This document shows positions 44,836 to 53,219 of a stretch of DNA of 64,000 nt, piece after piece (position 1 is the stretch's first letter; each line of letters opens with the position of its first letter). Below the pieces are notes generated by a model. It did not search any database, was not told the origin of the DNA, and was given only the letters and a program-made list of their open reading frames with translations. The stretch is from a virus. The translations under genes were made by a program, and so were the position numbers. Location of the stretch: the IMG/VR virus record IMGVR_UViG_3300032893_000763, positions 1-64,000 of that record, one strand, 5' to 3'.

Positions 44836-45163
44836 GGGCAACCCCGATTCGGTCGAGCAGTGGGCTCCGATGTTCCTCCGCTACTACAAGGAGGAGCAGA
44901 TTCTCAACCCTACGTTCGCCATCACCTTCGACCACTGCAAGCTGTGCGACGACGGCCCGATCCACAACACCGTCGAGCACCTGCGGGAGCACAAGAAGGA
45001 ACTCCGCTCGTACCAGGCGCGGCGTGCCTCCGAGGCCCGCAAGAAGTCTCTCGCCGGGCTCGCCGCTGCCCGGAAGGAGAAGCAGATGGCGAAGTCGGCC
45101 ACCGACGCGGCGGACGTGATCGCCAACCTCGACAACTACCCGAAGGAGGACGAAGATGCGTAA
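44828..45163 (+). CDS. Hypothetical protein, 111 aa
   Basis: GTG start. FDHCKLCDDGPIHNTVEHLR (C..C...H...H) looks like a single zinc finger, followed by a basic coiled coil. Unknown partner. Confidence 0.55.
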   Translation: MAKGNPDSVEQWAPMFLRYYKEEQILNPTFAITFDHCKLCDDGPIHNTVEHLREHKKELRSYQARRASEARKKSLAGLAAARKEKQMAKSATDAADVIANLDNYPKEDEDA

Positions 45164-45374
45164 GACTCACAAGGACGTGCGCGACATCTCGCAGGGCGGG
45201 ACGGGCGTACCCGTGCCGACCTACCTCCTCACCTTCAAGGGCGAGACGCTCCGCGTCGTCACCCGGATGATCGAGGCGCTGGAGTGGTTGCGCCACCCCT
45301 ACCGGCAGTCGCCTCAGTACGCCTGCTACGTGCTCATCGACGGCGAGCAGCGCGAGGTCTGCCGAAACCGCTAA
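45156..45374 (+). CDS. Hypothetical protein, 72 aa
   Basis: MRKTHKDVRDISQGGTGVPV, FKGETLRVVTRMIEALEWLR. Overlaps the previous gene by 8 bp. Unknown. Confidence 0.55.
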   Translation: MRKTHKDVRDISQGGTGVPVPTYLLTFKGETLRVVTRMIEALEWLRHPYRQSPQYACYVLIDGEQREVCRNR

Positions 45375-45397
45375 CCTGCGAGGACAAGGAGAAGCCC

Positions 45398-45598
45398 ATG
45401 CCGAGATACAACATCGAGATCGAGGCCGTCATCGACGCCGACAACGAGCAGCACGCGGACGCTCTCGCCACCCTCATCACGGGGATGGCCGAGGCCAAGT
45501 ACGGCCCGTTCGCAGGCCCCCCGGCAGGCATCAACGCCGTCGTGGCCCGCTGCGATGTCGCCGTCGTCATCGAGAAGACACCCACGGAGGCGCTGTGA
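45398..45598 (+). CDS. Hypothetical protein, 66 aa
   Basis: MPRYNIEIEAVIDADNEQHA, ferredoxin-like strand-helix-strand. AAGGAGAAG ribosome site. The stop overlaps the next GTG. Confidence 0.55.
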   Translation: MPRYNIEIEAVIDADNEQHADALATLITGMAEAKYGPFAGPPAGINAVVARCDVAVVIEKTPTEAL

Positions 45599-45846
45599 GC
45601 GAGCACGAAGTGGAGGCGGGTCACGTGCCCGACCTCCTTCCGGCGGTCGTCCACCACTACTTCCCCGTCAAGGGCGGGGTCGAGGCGAACGGGGATGGCA
45701 CCGTCACGTTCCACTTCTTCACGAAGCACCTGGAGATCGTGGACATCACGATCCCCGGCGAAGCTGCGGCGGCGCTGCGCGAGGAGATCCCGGCGTCAAG
45801 CGGGATTCTGACACCGCCCGCACCCCGCATCATCGTCCCGAGCTAA
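45595..45846 (+). CDS. Hypothetical protein, 83 aa
   Basis: GTG start. VVHHYFPVKGGVEANGDGTV and HLEIVDITIPGEAAAALREE. Unknown. Last gene before the scaffold-capsid operon. Confidence 0.55.
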   Translation: MSEHEVEAGHVPDLLPAVVHHYFPVKGGVEANGDGTVTFHFFTKHLEIVDITIPGEAAAALREEIPASSGILTPPAPRIIVPS

Positions 45847-45855
45847 CGCTTCCCG

Positions 45856-45882
45856 CGCCGAGGGGCTATACTCCCCTCGGCG
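45856..45882. terminator. Terminator-like perfect hairpin
   Basis: CGCCGAGGGG, loop CTATACT, CCCCTCGGCG. Separates the accessory genes from the capsid operon; the loop contains a TATACT hexamer. Confidence 0.65.
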
Positions 45883-45898
45883 TCAGCGTGCCCGCGTT

Positions 45899-45928
45899 TT
45901 GATGGATTTCGCGCGACGGCGATAGAGT
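45899..45928 (+). promoter_or_regulatory. Promoter of the scaffold-capsid operon
   Basis: TTGATG (45,899-45,904), 18-nt spacer, TAGAGT (45,923-45,928), 10 nt before the ATG at 45,939. Confidence 0.65.
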
Positions 45929-45938
45929 CTCGGGTGAA

Positions 45939-46805
45939 ATGGAGCAGACGAAGCTCGACTCCCTCCTCATCTCCGAGGTCAGTGGCGTGGACGATCCCGC
46001 GAACCAACTGCCCGGATGGATGGTCACCAAGGCGGCAGGCGGAAACGCTGCCGACCTTCTGCTCGTTCTTGCGAACGAGATGGAGGCGCTCACGAAGGCG
46101 AGCACCACCAAGGAGCCGTACGGCAACGTGGAGTACGCCGACCCCGGCTATCAGAAGGACGGCAAGAAGCGGTACCCGCTCGACACCGAGGAGCACATCC
46201 GTGCGGCTTGGTCGTACATCAACGCCGAGGACAACGCCGCTCTCTACACCGCTGAGCAGCTTGCCGAGGTCAAGGGCAAGATCAAGGCCGCGATGAAGAA
46301 GATCGGTGCGGAGGTCGAGGAGGACACGTCGAAGGCTGCGTCGGACTCCGAATCCATAGTGGCGCGGATCAAGGGGATTCTCTCCTTGGGCTCGCCCATC
46401 GAGAAGGGAATCGAGATGGAGAAGGACGAACTTCTCGCGGTTCTCGCGGATCGTGACGAGGCGCTTGCCAAGTCGATCAGCGAGGCCGTCGCAGAGGCCG
46501 TCTCCAAGTCGGTTGCCCCCGCCGAGGGCGAGGGCACCGGAGAGGAGACTCCTGCGGCAGAGGCGGCTCCGGCCGTCGATGTCGAGGGCGTGACCAAGGC
46601 TGCGGTCGAGGCCGCAGTTGCCGAGGTCGAGTCCAAGTACAACGAGATCCTGGAGAAGGCTCTCGACCGCATCGAGACGCTGGAGCAGCGCCTCGGCGTG
46701 GCGGCACGCAAGTCGCTCGACGGACAGGAGTCCGGCGAGGGCGAGCCCGTCACCAAGTCCACCCCCGACCTCGGTGATGCCATCGCTGCCGCGTTCACGC
46801 GGTAG
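45939..46805 (+). CDS. Capsid assembly scaffold-like protein (DUF6582-type domain)
   Basis: 288 residues. An N-terminal SEVSGVDDPANQLPG motif like XkdF-associated proteins, then KEPYGNVEYADPGYQKDGKK and RYPLDTEEHIRAAWSYINAE of the DUF6582 type. A long acidic Ala/Glu coiled coil follows (VEAAVAEVESKYNEILEKAL). Directly upstream of the major capsid gene; composition and place suit a scaffold. Confidence 0.7.
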   Translation: MEQTKLDSLLISEVSGVDDPANQLPGWMVTKAAGGNAADLLLVLANEMEALTKASTTKEPYGNVEYADPGYQKDGKKRYPLDTEEHIRAAWSYINAEDNAALYTAEQLAEVKGKIKAAMKKIGAEVEEDTSKAASDSESIVARIKGILSLGSPIEKGIEMEKDELLAVLADRDEALAKSISEAVAEAVSKSVAPAEGEGTGEETPAAEAAPAVDVEGVTKAAVEAAVAEVESKYNEILEKALDRIETLEQRLGVAARKSLDGQESGEGEPVTKSTPDLGDAIAAAFTR

Positions 46806-46852
46806 TAGGGCGGAACAGAGAGTCACGAGAGAGAAAGGCAAGGCGAAGCAAC

Positions 46853-47866
46853 ATGCTTAGCACAGAGGAACTGCTCCGCAAGGCCGTCCTCTCCGCGACC
46901 GATGGCACCGCTGGCGCTCCGGCGAACAGCAACGGTGACTTCGGGGGTAGCGGCGAGGCGGCTCTCAGCATCGAGCAGGTCACGCAGTTCATCGAACTGA
47001 TGGCTGCGCAGCAGGTCATGCTCTCCGAGGCGCAGACGAAGACGAGTTCCGCTGCAAAGTGGAACGAGTCGATCCTCGACATGAACGGCCGCATCATGAA
47101 GCCGGGCATCGAGGCCACTCGTCTCACGGAGGGTCAGCGGCGCAAGCCGAACACGGGCATCGTGGAGATCAGCACCGTCCTCGGACGTGCGGAGATCCCG
47201 GTGTCCGACGAGACGCTGGAGGACAACGTGGCGGGCGCGAGCATCGTCGCGTCGATCCAGCGCCTCATCGCGGATCAGGCGGGCTTCGACATCGAGGATC
47301 TGTTCGTCAACGGCGACACCCTCTCTGCCGATCCCTGGCTGGCCCTCGCGGACGGCTGGCTCAAGCAGGCCGTGGTTGGCAAGGTCGGCGCAGGTCGCGC
47401 GACCCCCAACACGTTCTCGGCCGCTTCCTTCGGCAAGGACTACCAGGCCATCTTCAAGAAGATGCTCCAGTCCATGCCGAAGCGGTACCTCCGCAACCTC
47501 AAGGTGAACGGGCGCTTCTACGTGCCGGTGACCCTGGAGCAGGCGTGGCGGGACATCCTGGCGAGCCGTGTCGGCCCGCTCGGTGACCTCTCGCTCACGC
47601 AGTCGCAGGATCTCACGTACCAGGGTGTCAAGGTCGTCCCGGCCCCGTCGTTCGACGCGGGCATCGCGGAGGACGACACCTGCACGATCCTGCTCTCGGC
47701 CAACTCGAACCTCTACGCCGGTTACCACCGCGCCATGAAGTTCGAGACGTTCCGCGATCCCCGCGAGGGGGCCACGTCGTTCATCATCACGTGCCGTGTC
47801 GATCCGCAGGTCGCGGTCATCGACGCCACCGTGACGGCGACCGCCGTGGACGTGAGCATCGACTAG
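46853..47866 (+). CDS. Major capsid protein, HK97-like
   Basis: 337 residues. IVEISTVLGRAEIPVSDETL and DNVAGASIVASIQRLIADQA look like the E-loop/spine region; DIEDLFVNGDT, YLRNLKVNGRFYVPVTLEQA and FRDPREGATSFIITCRVDPQ correspond to the A- and P-domains of HK97-fold coat proteins. Preceded by the scaffold and a GAGAGAAAGG ribosome site. It builds the icosahedral head. Confidence 0.85.
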   Translation: MLSTEELLRKAVLSATDGTAGAPANSNGDFGGSGEAALSIEQVTQFIELMAAQQVMLSEAQTKTSSAAKWNESILDMNGRIMKPGIEATRLTEGQRRKPNTGIVEISTVLGRAEIPVSDETLEDNVAGASIVASIQRLIADQAGFDIEDLFVNGDTLSADPWLALADGWLKQAVVGKVGAGRATPNTFSAASFGKDYQAIFKKMLQSMPKRYLRNLKVNGRFYVPVTLEQAWRDILASRVGPLGDLSLTQSQDLTYQGVKVVPAPSFDAGIAEDDTCTILLSANSNLYAGYHRAMKFETFRDPREGATSFIITCRVDPQVAVIDATVTATAVDVSID

Positions 47867-47883
47867 GAACGGAGGAGACGGCG

Positions 47884-48129
47884 ATGGCACACAACGTGAC
47901 ACGCACGTATCAGGTGGCGGCGCAGCCGTGGGTGGTCTGGACGACGAACAATGACCTCCACGCCTTCCTCGCTTCCCTGAACGGTGCCGGAGCCTCCGAT
48001 CTCGGTTCGGTCGAGGAGACGCTCGCGCTTTGGGCAGTGCAGGTACCGGATTCGACGGAGACGGATGCAGGCACCGCCTACATCGTCTCGTCGGAGACGT
48101 ACAAGCGTGTCCAGGCGGGTCGCTACTAG
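47884..48129 (+). CDS. Small head protein, 81 aa
   Basis: MAHNVTRTYQVAAQPWVVWT, ending ETDAGTAYIVSSETYKRVQA. 17 nt after the capsid gene with a GGAGGAGAC ribosome site. Possibly a head decoration protein; not recognised. Confidence 0.55.
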   Translation: MAHNVTRTYQVAAQPWVVWTTNNDLHAFLASLNGAGASDLGSVEETLALWAVQVPDSTETDAGTAYIVSSETYKRVQAGRY

Positions 48130-48157
48130 GCCACCCGGTCACCACGTGCAACGTCTG

Positions 48158-48183
48158 GAGAGGCCCCCGCAAGGGGGCCTCTC
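48158..48183 (+). terminator. Terminator of the capsid operon
   Basis: GAGAGGCCCCC, GCAA tetraloop, GGGGGCCTCTC, then TCGTTCTTGT. Confidence 0.8.
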
Positions 48184-48207
48184 TCGTTCTTGTGCTATCT
48201 TCCTCGA

Positions 48208-48282
48208 AGCGGGATGGAGCAGCCCGGAGTGCTCGCCGGTTTCATACGCCGGAGGTCGTGGGTTCAAGTCCCACTCCCGCCA
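48208..48282 (+). tRNA. tRNA-Met (CAT), initiator-like
   Basis: 75 nt. Acceptor AGCGGGA/TCCCGCC with an unpaired A1.C72, D-arm GAGC-AGCCCGGAGT-GCTC giving A11:U24, anticodon arm CCGGT-TTCATAC-GCCGG with U33 and A37, variable AGGTC, T-arm GTGGG-TTCAAGT-CCCAC, discriminator A. CCA not encoded. The 1-72 mismatch and A11:U24 are bacterial initiator features, but only two of the three anticodon-stem G:C pairs are present. Sits right after the capsid terminator. Confidence 0.85.
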
Positions 48283-48291
48283 TCAAGGACA

Positions 48292-49683
48292 ATGGATGAC
48301 CAGGCTCACACGCAGACAGATGAAGTGCCCGGAGTGTCAGAAGCCGGTGCTAGTGCTGGCCCCGGCGGAGACGCCGCTGCCGGAGCTTCTCTTGTCCGCG
48401 ACATGCTCGCCGGGGCATCACGCAGCCCCGAAGACGGAGCACAAGCGCAACCCGTTGAAGGCGAGCAAGAAGAAGTAGAGGATGTCCTGTGGCACTCCAA
48501 CGCTCCGTGGGTTGGAACCGGCTACGGGATGCAGACTGCCTTGTTCGCTCCGCGCATCCAGCGCGACCTCGGGCATAAGGTAGGCTTCTCGGCGTTCTTC
48601 GGGCTCCGGGGCAAGACGCTCGGGTGGGTCGATCCCTCGACCAACCTCCCGTTCCAGGTCTACCCCGCCGGGCGCGACAACCACGGCAACGACGTGCTCG
48701 TGGCGCACTACCGGCACTTCACGCAGGGCCGTCCGGGCTTCTGCGTCTTCCTCTCCGACCCGTGGGTGCTTCGCGCGGAGATCGCTGCGCAGCTTCCCAT
48801 GCTCGCGTGGTGCCCGGTCGATCACGACCCCGTGATCCCGCAGACGGTCGAGTGGTTCGCTCGCGGTGGTGCGCTGCCTGTGGCGATGTCGCGCTTCGGC
48901 CAGGAGCAGATGCAGGCCGCAGGGCTCAAGCAGGTGCAGTACGTCCCGCACGGCTTCGACCCCAACGTCTTCAAGCCCGCCGACCGCAAGGAGACTCGCA
49001 AGGTGCTGAGCCTCCCGCGCGATGCGTTCCTCGTCGGCATGGTCGCGGCCAACCTCGGGCAGCCGAGCCGCAAGGCGTTCTCGCAGGCGCTCATGGCGTA
49101 CTCGATCTTCCACAAGCGCCACCCCGACTCGGCGCTCTACCTGCACACGATGATGGAGCACCCCATCGGGGAAGACCTCCCGGCCATGTGCGATGCGCTC
49201 GACATCCGCCCCTACGCGGCCGATCCGTACGGCTTCGTGATCGGTGCTCCGGCCGCTCTCGTGAACGCCGTCCACAACTCGCTGGATGTGCTTCTCGCTC
49301 CGTCGTGCGGTGAAGGTTTCGGCGTCCCCCTGCTCGAAGCCCAGGCGTGCGGCACGCCGGTCATCACCACCAACTTCTCCGCGAGCCCCGAGGTCGCCCC
49401 CGCGAGCGTCGGGAACTGGAACGTCGAGGGCCAGTTGCAGTGGACGAACTTCAAGTCGTGGCAGATGACCCCGAACATCGAGGCCATCGTCGCGGCGCTG
49501 GAGGAGGCGTACGCCGAGTCGGCCGAGGAGCGGCAGGCGCGGCGTGTGTCCGTCTATCAGCACGCACAGGGCTATCGCGCCGACGACATCGTGCAGACGT
49601 ACTGGAAGCCGACCTTCGAGGCGGCTCGCGCGGAGTTCGCGTGGCGCAAGAAGCGGATGCGCCGGTTCGTGCCGAATGGCTAA
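48292..49683 (+). CDS. Glycosyltransferase (GT4-like)
   Basis: 463 residues from ATG 48,292. The conserved part starts DVLWHSNAPWVGTGYGMQTA; VPHGFDPNVFKP is the usual inter-domain segment; LLAPSCGEGFGVPLLEAQAC and GTPVITTNFSASPEV carry the GT4 E.x7.E nucleotide-sugar motif. The first ~64 residues are acidic, low-complexity and overlap a zinc-ribbon ORF, so translation may really begin later at a non-standard codon. Probably modifies virion or host glycans. Confidence 0.85.
   Translation: MDDQAHTQTDEVPGVSEAGASAGPGGDAAAGASLVRDMLAGASRSPEDGAQAQPVEGEQEEVEDVLWHSNAPWVGTGYGMQTALFAPRIQRDLGHKVGFSAFFGLRGKTLGWVDPSTNLPFQVYPAGRDNHGNDVLVAHYRHFTQGRPGFCVFLSDPWVLRAEIAAQLPMLAWCPVDHDPVIPQTVEWFARGGALPVAMSRFGQEQMQAAGLKQVQYVPHGFDPNVFKPADRKETRKVLSLPRDAFLVGMVAANLGQPSRKAFSQALMAYSIFHKRHPDSALYLHTMMEHPIGEDLPAMCDALDIRPYAADPYGFVIGAPAALVNAVHNSLDVLLAPSCGEGFGVPLLEAQACGTPVITTNFSASPEVAPASVGNWNVEGQLQWTNFKSWQMTPNIEAIVAALEEAYAESAEERQARRVSVYQHAQGYRADDIVQTYWKPTFEAARAEFAWRKKRMRRFVPNG
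48296..48478 (+). CDS. Zinc-ribbon ORF overlapping the glycosyltransferase start, 60 aa
   Basis: MTRLTRRQMKCPECQKPVLV, CSPGHHAAP and a Lys-rich end. The CPEC..C..H pattern resembles small actinophage zinc ribbons. Its ATG is 4 nt from the glycosyltransferase ATG in another frame; one of the two starts may be wrong. Confidence 0.5.
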   Translation: MTRLTRRQMKCPECQKPVLVLAPAETPLPELLLSATCSPGHHAAPKTEHKRNPLKASKKK

Positions 49684-50707
49684 GCGTGTCCTCCTCTGCC
49701 TCTCGCACTCCATCGAGGAGTTCGATCAGCTTCGGCTCCTGACGTGGAAGGGCTACGAGGTCGCATCCATCGGCGGCTACATCGACCCCGCCCACCCGCA
49801 CGACGACAAGCGCCCGGCCCTGGCGACCGTGCCGTGCGTCCCCGAGGTCAAGGAGGCCGTGGATGCGCTCGGCACCGACGACAACCTCGGGGCGGCGCAG
49901 GAGTGCATCCCCGAGGGCGTGCTGGAGTGGCTCGGCTCCGACGGCATCATCATCTACCACCACTACCTCCGTCGGCTGTTCGGGCAGTGGGATCACCTGC
50001 GCGACTGGCGCTCCGCCGGAGGCCGCGTCGTGTGGCGCACCGTCGGCCAGTCCACCGAGGCGAATGAGCGCGAGGCGGCACAGTACCGCGCCGACGGCCT
50101 GGAGGTCGTGCGCTACTCCCCGAAGGAGCGCAACATCCCCGGATTCGCGGGCGAGGACGCCCTCATCCGCTTCTACAAGGACGCCGCAGAGTGGCACGGC
50201 TGGACGGGCGAGGACGCCGTGGTCATCAACATCACGCAGCACTTGCTCCGACGCGGAGCCTTCTGCGGCTACGACTTCTGGAGCGAGGCGACCGCCGGAC
50301 TTCCCGCTACGCCGCTCGGCCCCGGCTCCGAGGAGATCGGCGGGCCTGGCGCGATGCCGCTCGACACGATGAAGCTGTGGCTCCAGCGGGCGCGGGCGTA
50401 CCTCTACACAGGCACGCAGCCCGCGAGCTACACGCTCGGGTTCATCGAGGCCATGCTCACCGGCACGCCGGTCGTCAGCATCGGCCCCTCGCACATGCGC
50501 AACTTCCCGTACGGGCCGCTCCTGTTCGAGGGCCATGAGCTTGCCGAGGTCTGGAGCGACGATCCGGCCAAGGCCCGTGACATGCTCGCGGCGCTGCTCG
50601 CGGACGCCGACCTCGCTCGCCAGGTGTCCGAGCACCAACAGGCGAAGGCTCGCAGTCTGTTCAGCGCCGAGGCCGTGGGCGAGGCTTGGGCCTCGTTCCT
50701 CGGATGA
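49676..50707 (+). CDS. Glycosyltransferase-like protein, 343 aa
   Basis: MAKRVLLCLSHSIEEFDQLR (Rossmann start), GRVVWRTVGQSTEANE, and LYTGTQPASYTLGFIEAMLT with GTPVVSIGPS, the GT-B C-terminal nucleotide-sugar region. Overlaps the upstream glycosyltransferase by 8 bp. Donor and acceptor unknown. Confidence 0.75.
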   Translation: MAKRVLLCLSHSIEEFDQLRLLTWKGYEVASIGGYIDPAHPHDDKRPALATVPCVPEVKEAVDALGTDDNLGAAQECIPEGVLEWLGSDGIIIYHHYLRRLFGQWDHLRDWRSAGGRVVWRTVGQSTEANEREAAQYRADGLEVVRYSPKERNIPGFAGEDALIRFYKDAAEWHGWTGEDAVVINITQHLLRRGAFCGYDFWSEATAGLPATPLGPGSEEIGGPGAMPLDTMKLWLQRARAYLYTGTQPASYTLGFIEAMLTGTPVVSIGPSHMRNFPYGPLLFEGHELAEVWSDDPAKARDMLAALLADADLARQVSEHQQAKARSLFSAEAVGEAWASFLG

Positions 50708-51294
50708 AGGCCCTCGTCCTCGTAGCGCACCCGGACGACGAGACGATCTTCGCCGGGGGAGCGATGCTCTCTAGTCCCGAGATGGAGTGGTCGATCCAGT
50801 GCGTGACGTACTCGGCCGAGAGCGAGCGCGGTAGAGAGTTCTACGCTGCGGTGGATGGCTTCCGCAAGGCGGGCGTCAACATCGGCTTGACGGAGATGCT
50901 CCGGCAGCGCGATCCCGAGGGCGGCGTCATCCCGGCGAGTGTCTACCTCCAGTGGGAGAAGGCCATCCGCGCACACCGCGTGGACGCCGACATCGTGTTC
51001 ACGCACAACCGCCTCGGGGACTACGGCCACCCGCACCACATGGCGGTCAACTCCATCGCGCGGTCGATCTACGGGGGCCGCGTCCCGATGTGCGAGTTCT
51101 TCTACCCCGGCCTCACCGGGGTGGGGTTCCAGCACGGTGGGCACTCGCGGCTGCGTTGTCAGGACACCCGGAAGCTGGACATCTTCAAGGCCGCGTACGG
51201 GCACCGCCTGGACGGGCTCATGTACCATCTCCCTGAGATGATGAACTTCCTGCTCATCGAGTGCGACGAGAGGCACGCTTGCGTATCCTCGTAG
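50704..51294 (+). CDS. PIG-L/LmbE-family deacetylase
   Basis: 196 residues. KALVLVAHPDDETIFAGGAM has the zinc motif AHPDD and IVFTHNRLGDYGHPHHMAVN the second (HPHH). PIG-L enzymes remove acetyl groups from N-acetylglucosamine conjugates. Between glycosyltransferases, it probably deacetylates the sugar they install. Confidence 0.85.
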   Translation: MKALVLVAHPDDETIFAGGAMLSSPEMEWSIQCVTYSAESERGREFYAAVDGFRKAGVNIGLTEMLRQRDPEGGVIPASVYLQWEKAIRAHRVDADIVFTHNRLGDYGHPHHMAVNSIARSIYGGRVPMCEFFYPGLTGVGFQHGGHSRLRCQDTRKLDIFKAAYGHRLDGLMYHLPEMMNFLLIECDERHACVSS

Positions 51295-52292
51295 ACCGAC
51301 ACCACGCCGACCTCCTCTACTCGCTCCAACGGCTGTTCGAGGATCGGCTCAGGATGAATCTCTACATCCCCATCGGGCACGAGTGGTGGGCCGAGGGCTA
51401 CTGGCAGTTCGGCAGGGTGTTCGGAGACAACCGGCTCGCACAACAGTACCTCGCCCTCCGCGAGGGAGAGTTCCAGGACGCGGGCTCGCATTACGTCACC
51501 TTCGACTCGTCGCACCCGGACAAGCGCATCCGCGCCGTGACCCGCGAGCAGTTCCGCGCGATGGAGTGGGACTTCGTGATGCCGTCCGTGCAGGAGAACC
51601 AGCGCGGCTACCATCGGCTCGCGCAGGAGGTCGGCGCACGCTACCTCTACCAAGTCGGGAACACGGGGCAACACATCGACTGGACGCTCGACCCCCTCGT
51701 GCTCAACACGAGCGAGGCCAAGATCCCCGAGGGCAAGGGTGTGACGATCCATCAGGAGATCGACTCGACGGTGGGGGCGTTCCGCTACCGGCCCGCGATC
51801 CTCGGCAACCCGCGCATCGTCCGCTCGTTCGTCAACGCCTTCGACCGGCTCCCCGGCTACACCGGATTCCTCCAGACGGAGCAGGCGCTCCCGGACTGGC
51901 GCTTCACGGTGCACGGGCACTTCGGCAGGGACGGCAACATCAACCCCGTCGCAGCGATGGGTGAGATGATGTCGAGCGCCGGATGGGGGTGGCACGACAA
52001 GCCGGTGGGTGATGGCTTCGGGCACGTCATCCACTCGTGGGCAGCCGTCGGCCGTCCGCTCATCGGGAGGGCGTGCTTCTACAAGGGCAAGCTGGCCGAG
52101 CCCTTCTGGACGCCCGAGACGAGCATCGACACGACGGGCCGCTCCTTGTCTGATGTCGTCCGGCTCATGGACGAGATCGCCTGCGACACCGGCAGGCACG
52201 CCGCGATGTGCGCCGCGATTCGCGCGACGTTCGACCGGCTCGTGGACTACCCGGCCGAGGCCGAGGCCGTCCGCACTCTCCTCGGAATCTAA
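51279..52292 (+). CDS. Putative glycosyltransferase, 337 aa
   Basis: TTG start overlapping the deacetylase end (GTG 51,261 possible). RILVDRHHADLLYSLQRLFE opens a Rossmann-like domain; FLQTEQALPDWRFTVHGHFG and WGWHDKPVGDGFGHVIHSWA form a GT-B-like second domain. Last gene of the sugar cassette. Assignment by layout and context. Confidence 0.65.
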   Translation: MRILVDRHHADLLYSLQRLFEDRLRMNLYIPIGHEWWAEGYWQFGRVFGDNRLAQQYLALREGEFQDAGSHYVTFDSSHPDKRIRAVTREQFRAMEWDFVMPSVQENQRGYHRLAQEVGARYLYQVGNTGQHIDWTLDPLVLNTSEAKIPEGKGVTIHQEIDSTVGAFRYRPAILGNPRIVRSFVNAFDRLPGYTGFLQTEQALPDWRFTVHGHFGRDGNINPVAAMGEMMSSAGWGWHDKPVGDGFGHVIHSWAAVGRPLIGRACFYKGKLAEPFWTPETSIDTTGRSLSDVVRLMDEIACDTGRHAAMCAAIRATFDRLVDYPAEAEAVRTLLGI

Positions 52293-52322
52293 CGATTCAC
52301 GCTCCTTTCGTTAGAAAGTAAA

Positions 52323-52375
52323 GCTCACCCTTTCGGGGGATTCCGTTAGCTTGTGCTCGGGTCGATACTTGGGAC
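52323..52375 (+). promoter_or_regulatory. Palindrome-GATAC promoter 9
   Basis: CTCACCCTTTCGGGGGATTC, ~33 nt, GTCGATACTTGGGAC before ATG 52,376. Confidence 0.75.
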
Positions 52376-52588
52376 ATGACCAAGACACAAGCCACATACA
52401 CCGACGGCATGGGCTTCACCGATGACGAGTGGGAGCGCATGTGGAACTCCGAGACGGCGACCTCGACCGTGCACCGCGCGAGCGACGACGACGAGGACGC
52501 TTGGCAGGAAGCGTACGACCGGCACTTCGCCGCGAATGGCGACGAGGACGCGGCCATCGACTACGCCGACGCGAAGGTCTACGGCTAG
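52376..52588 (+). CDS. Hypothetical acidic protein, 70 aa
   Basis: Leaderless from promoter 9. MTKTQATYTDGMGFTDDEWE and ASDDDEDAWQEAYDRHFAAN. Unknown. Confidence 0.6.
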   Translation: MTKTQATYTDGMGFTDDEWERMWNSETATSTVHRASDDDEDAWQEAYDRHFAANGDEDAAIDYADAKVYG

Positions 52589-52590
52589 TC

Positions 52591-52794
52591 ATGATCGAGG
52601 TCATCCTCTTTCAGAACGACCGCCAGGTGGCGAGCGCGGAAGCGGACACGGCGGAAGACGCCGTGTTCGCCGCTCGCACAATCTGGCGCGAGCACGAGCA
52701 GGCCAACCGCTACCAAGGCGTGACCCGCGCGATGCGTGCGGTCTTCTACGTGGACGGCACTCTCGTCCGCATGGTCGAAGGGAGACTCCCCTAA
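52591..52794 (+). CDS. Hypothetical protein, 67 aa
   Basis: MIEVILFQNDRQVASAEADT, a helix, then FYVDGTLVRMVEG. Unknown; the stop overlaps the next ATG. Confidence 0.55.
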   Translation: MIEVILFQNDRQVASAEADTAEDAVFAARTIWREHEQANRYQGVTRAMRAVFYVDGTLVRMVEGRLP

Positions 52795-52922
52795 TGCCCG
52801 TCCCCGGCTTCCCCTACCCCTACCTCATCGACTGCGGCGAGGACGACGAGCCCGAGTACGACTTCAACGCGGCCGACCTCTACGATGACTTCGAGCCGCT
52901 GGAGGACTACGATGCCGAGTAG
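52794..52922 (+). CDS. Small acidic protein, 42 aa
   Basis: MPVPGFPYPYLIDCGEDDEP and a Asp/Glu/Tyr-rich remainder. Overlaps both neighbours. Confidence 0.45.
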   Translation: MPVPGFPYPYLIDCGEDDEPEYDFNAADLYDDFEPLEDYDAE

Positions 52923-53088
52923 CTTCCCGACGATCATCGTCCCCGGCCGCAAGCTCACGAGCGCCGAGTGCTTGGCGAAGGCCGAGGAGACGAAGGCGGA
53001 CATCGAACGCTGCTACGCGGGCGAGACACGCGACCATCTCGTCAAGGAGTACATCGGATGGCTCCGCCTTGCGAAGGAGCGAGCGTGA
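52912..53088 (+). CDS. Hypothetical helical protein, 58 aa
   Basis: MPSSFPTIIVPGRKLTSAEC then a charged helix (EETKADIERCYAGETRDHLV). Unknown. Confidence 0.5.
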   Translation: MPSSFPTIIVPGRKLTSAECLAKAEETKADIERCYAGETRDHLVKEYIGWLRLAKERA

Positions 53089-53219
53089 AGCCCCGGCCCG
53101 AGATCGGCTCCGAGAACTGGCTCCGCGAGCAACTCGCCAAGGGGCTCGGCCCCGACGAGCGCGACCGGCCGAATCCCCCTTCCGGGGGAGGCGGTCGAGG
53201 CGCGGGTGGCCGATACTAG
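53085..53219 (+). CDS. Small protein, 44 aa
   Basis: GTG start. VKPRPEIGSENWLREQLAKG then a Gly/Pro-rich tail encoded across the box of promoter 10. Confidence 0.4.
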   Translation: MKPRPEIGSENWLREQLAKGLGPDERDRPNPPSGGGGRGAGGRY

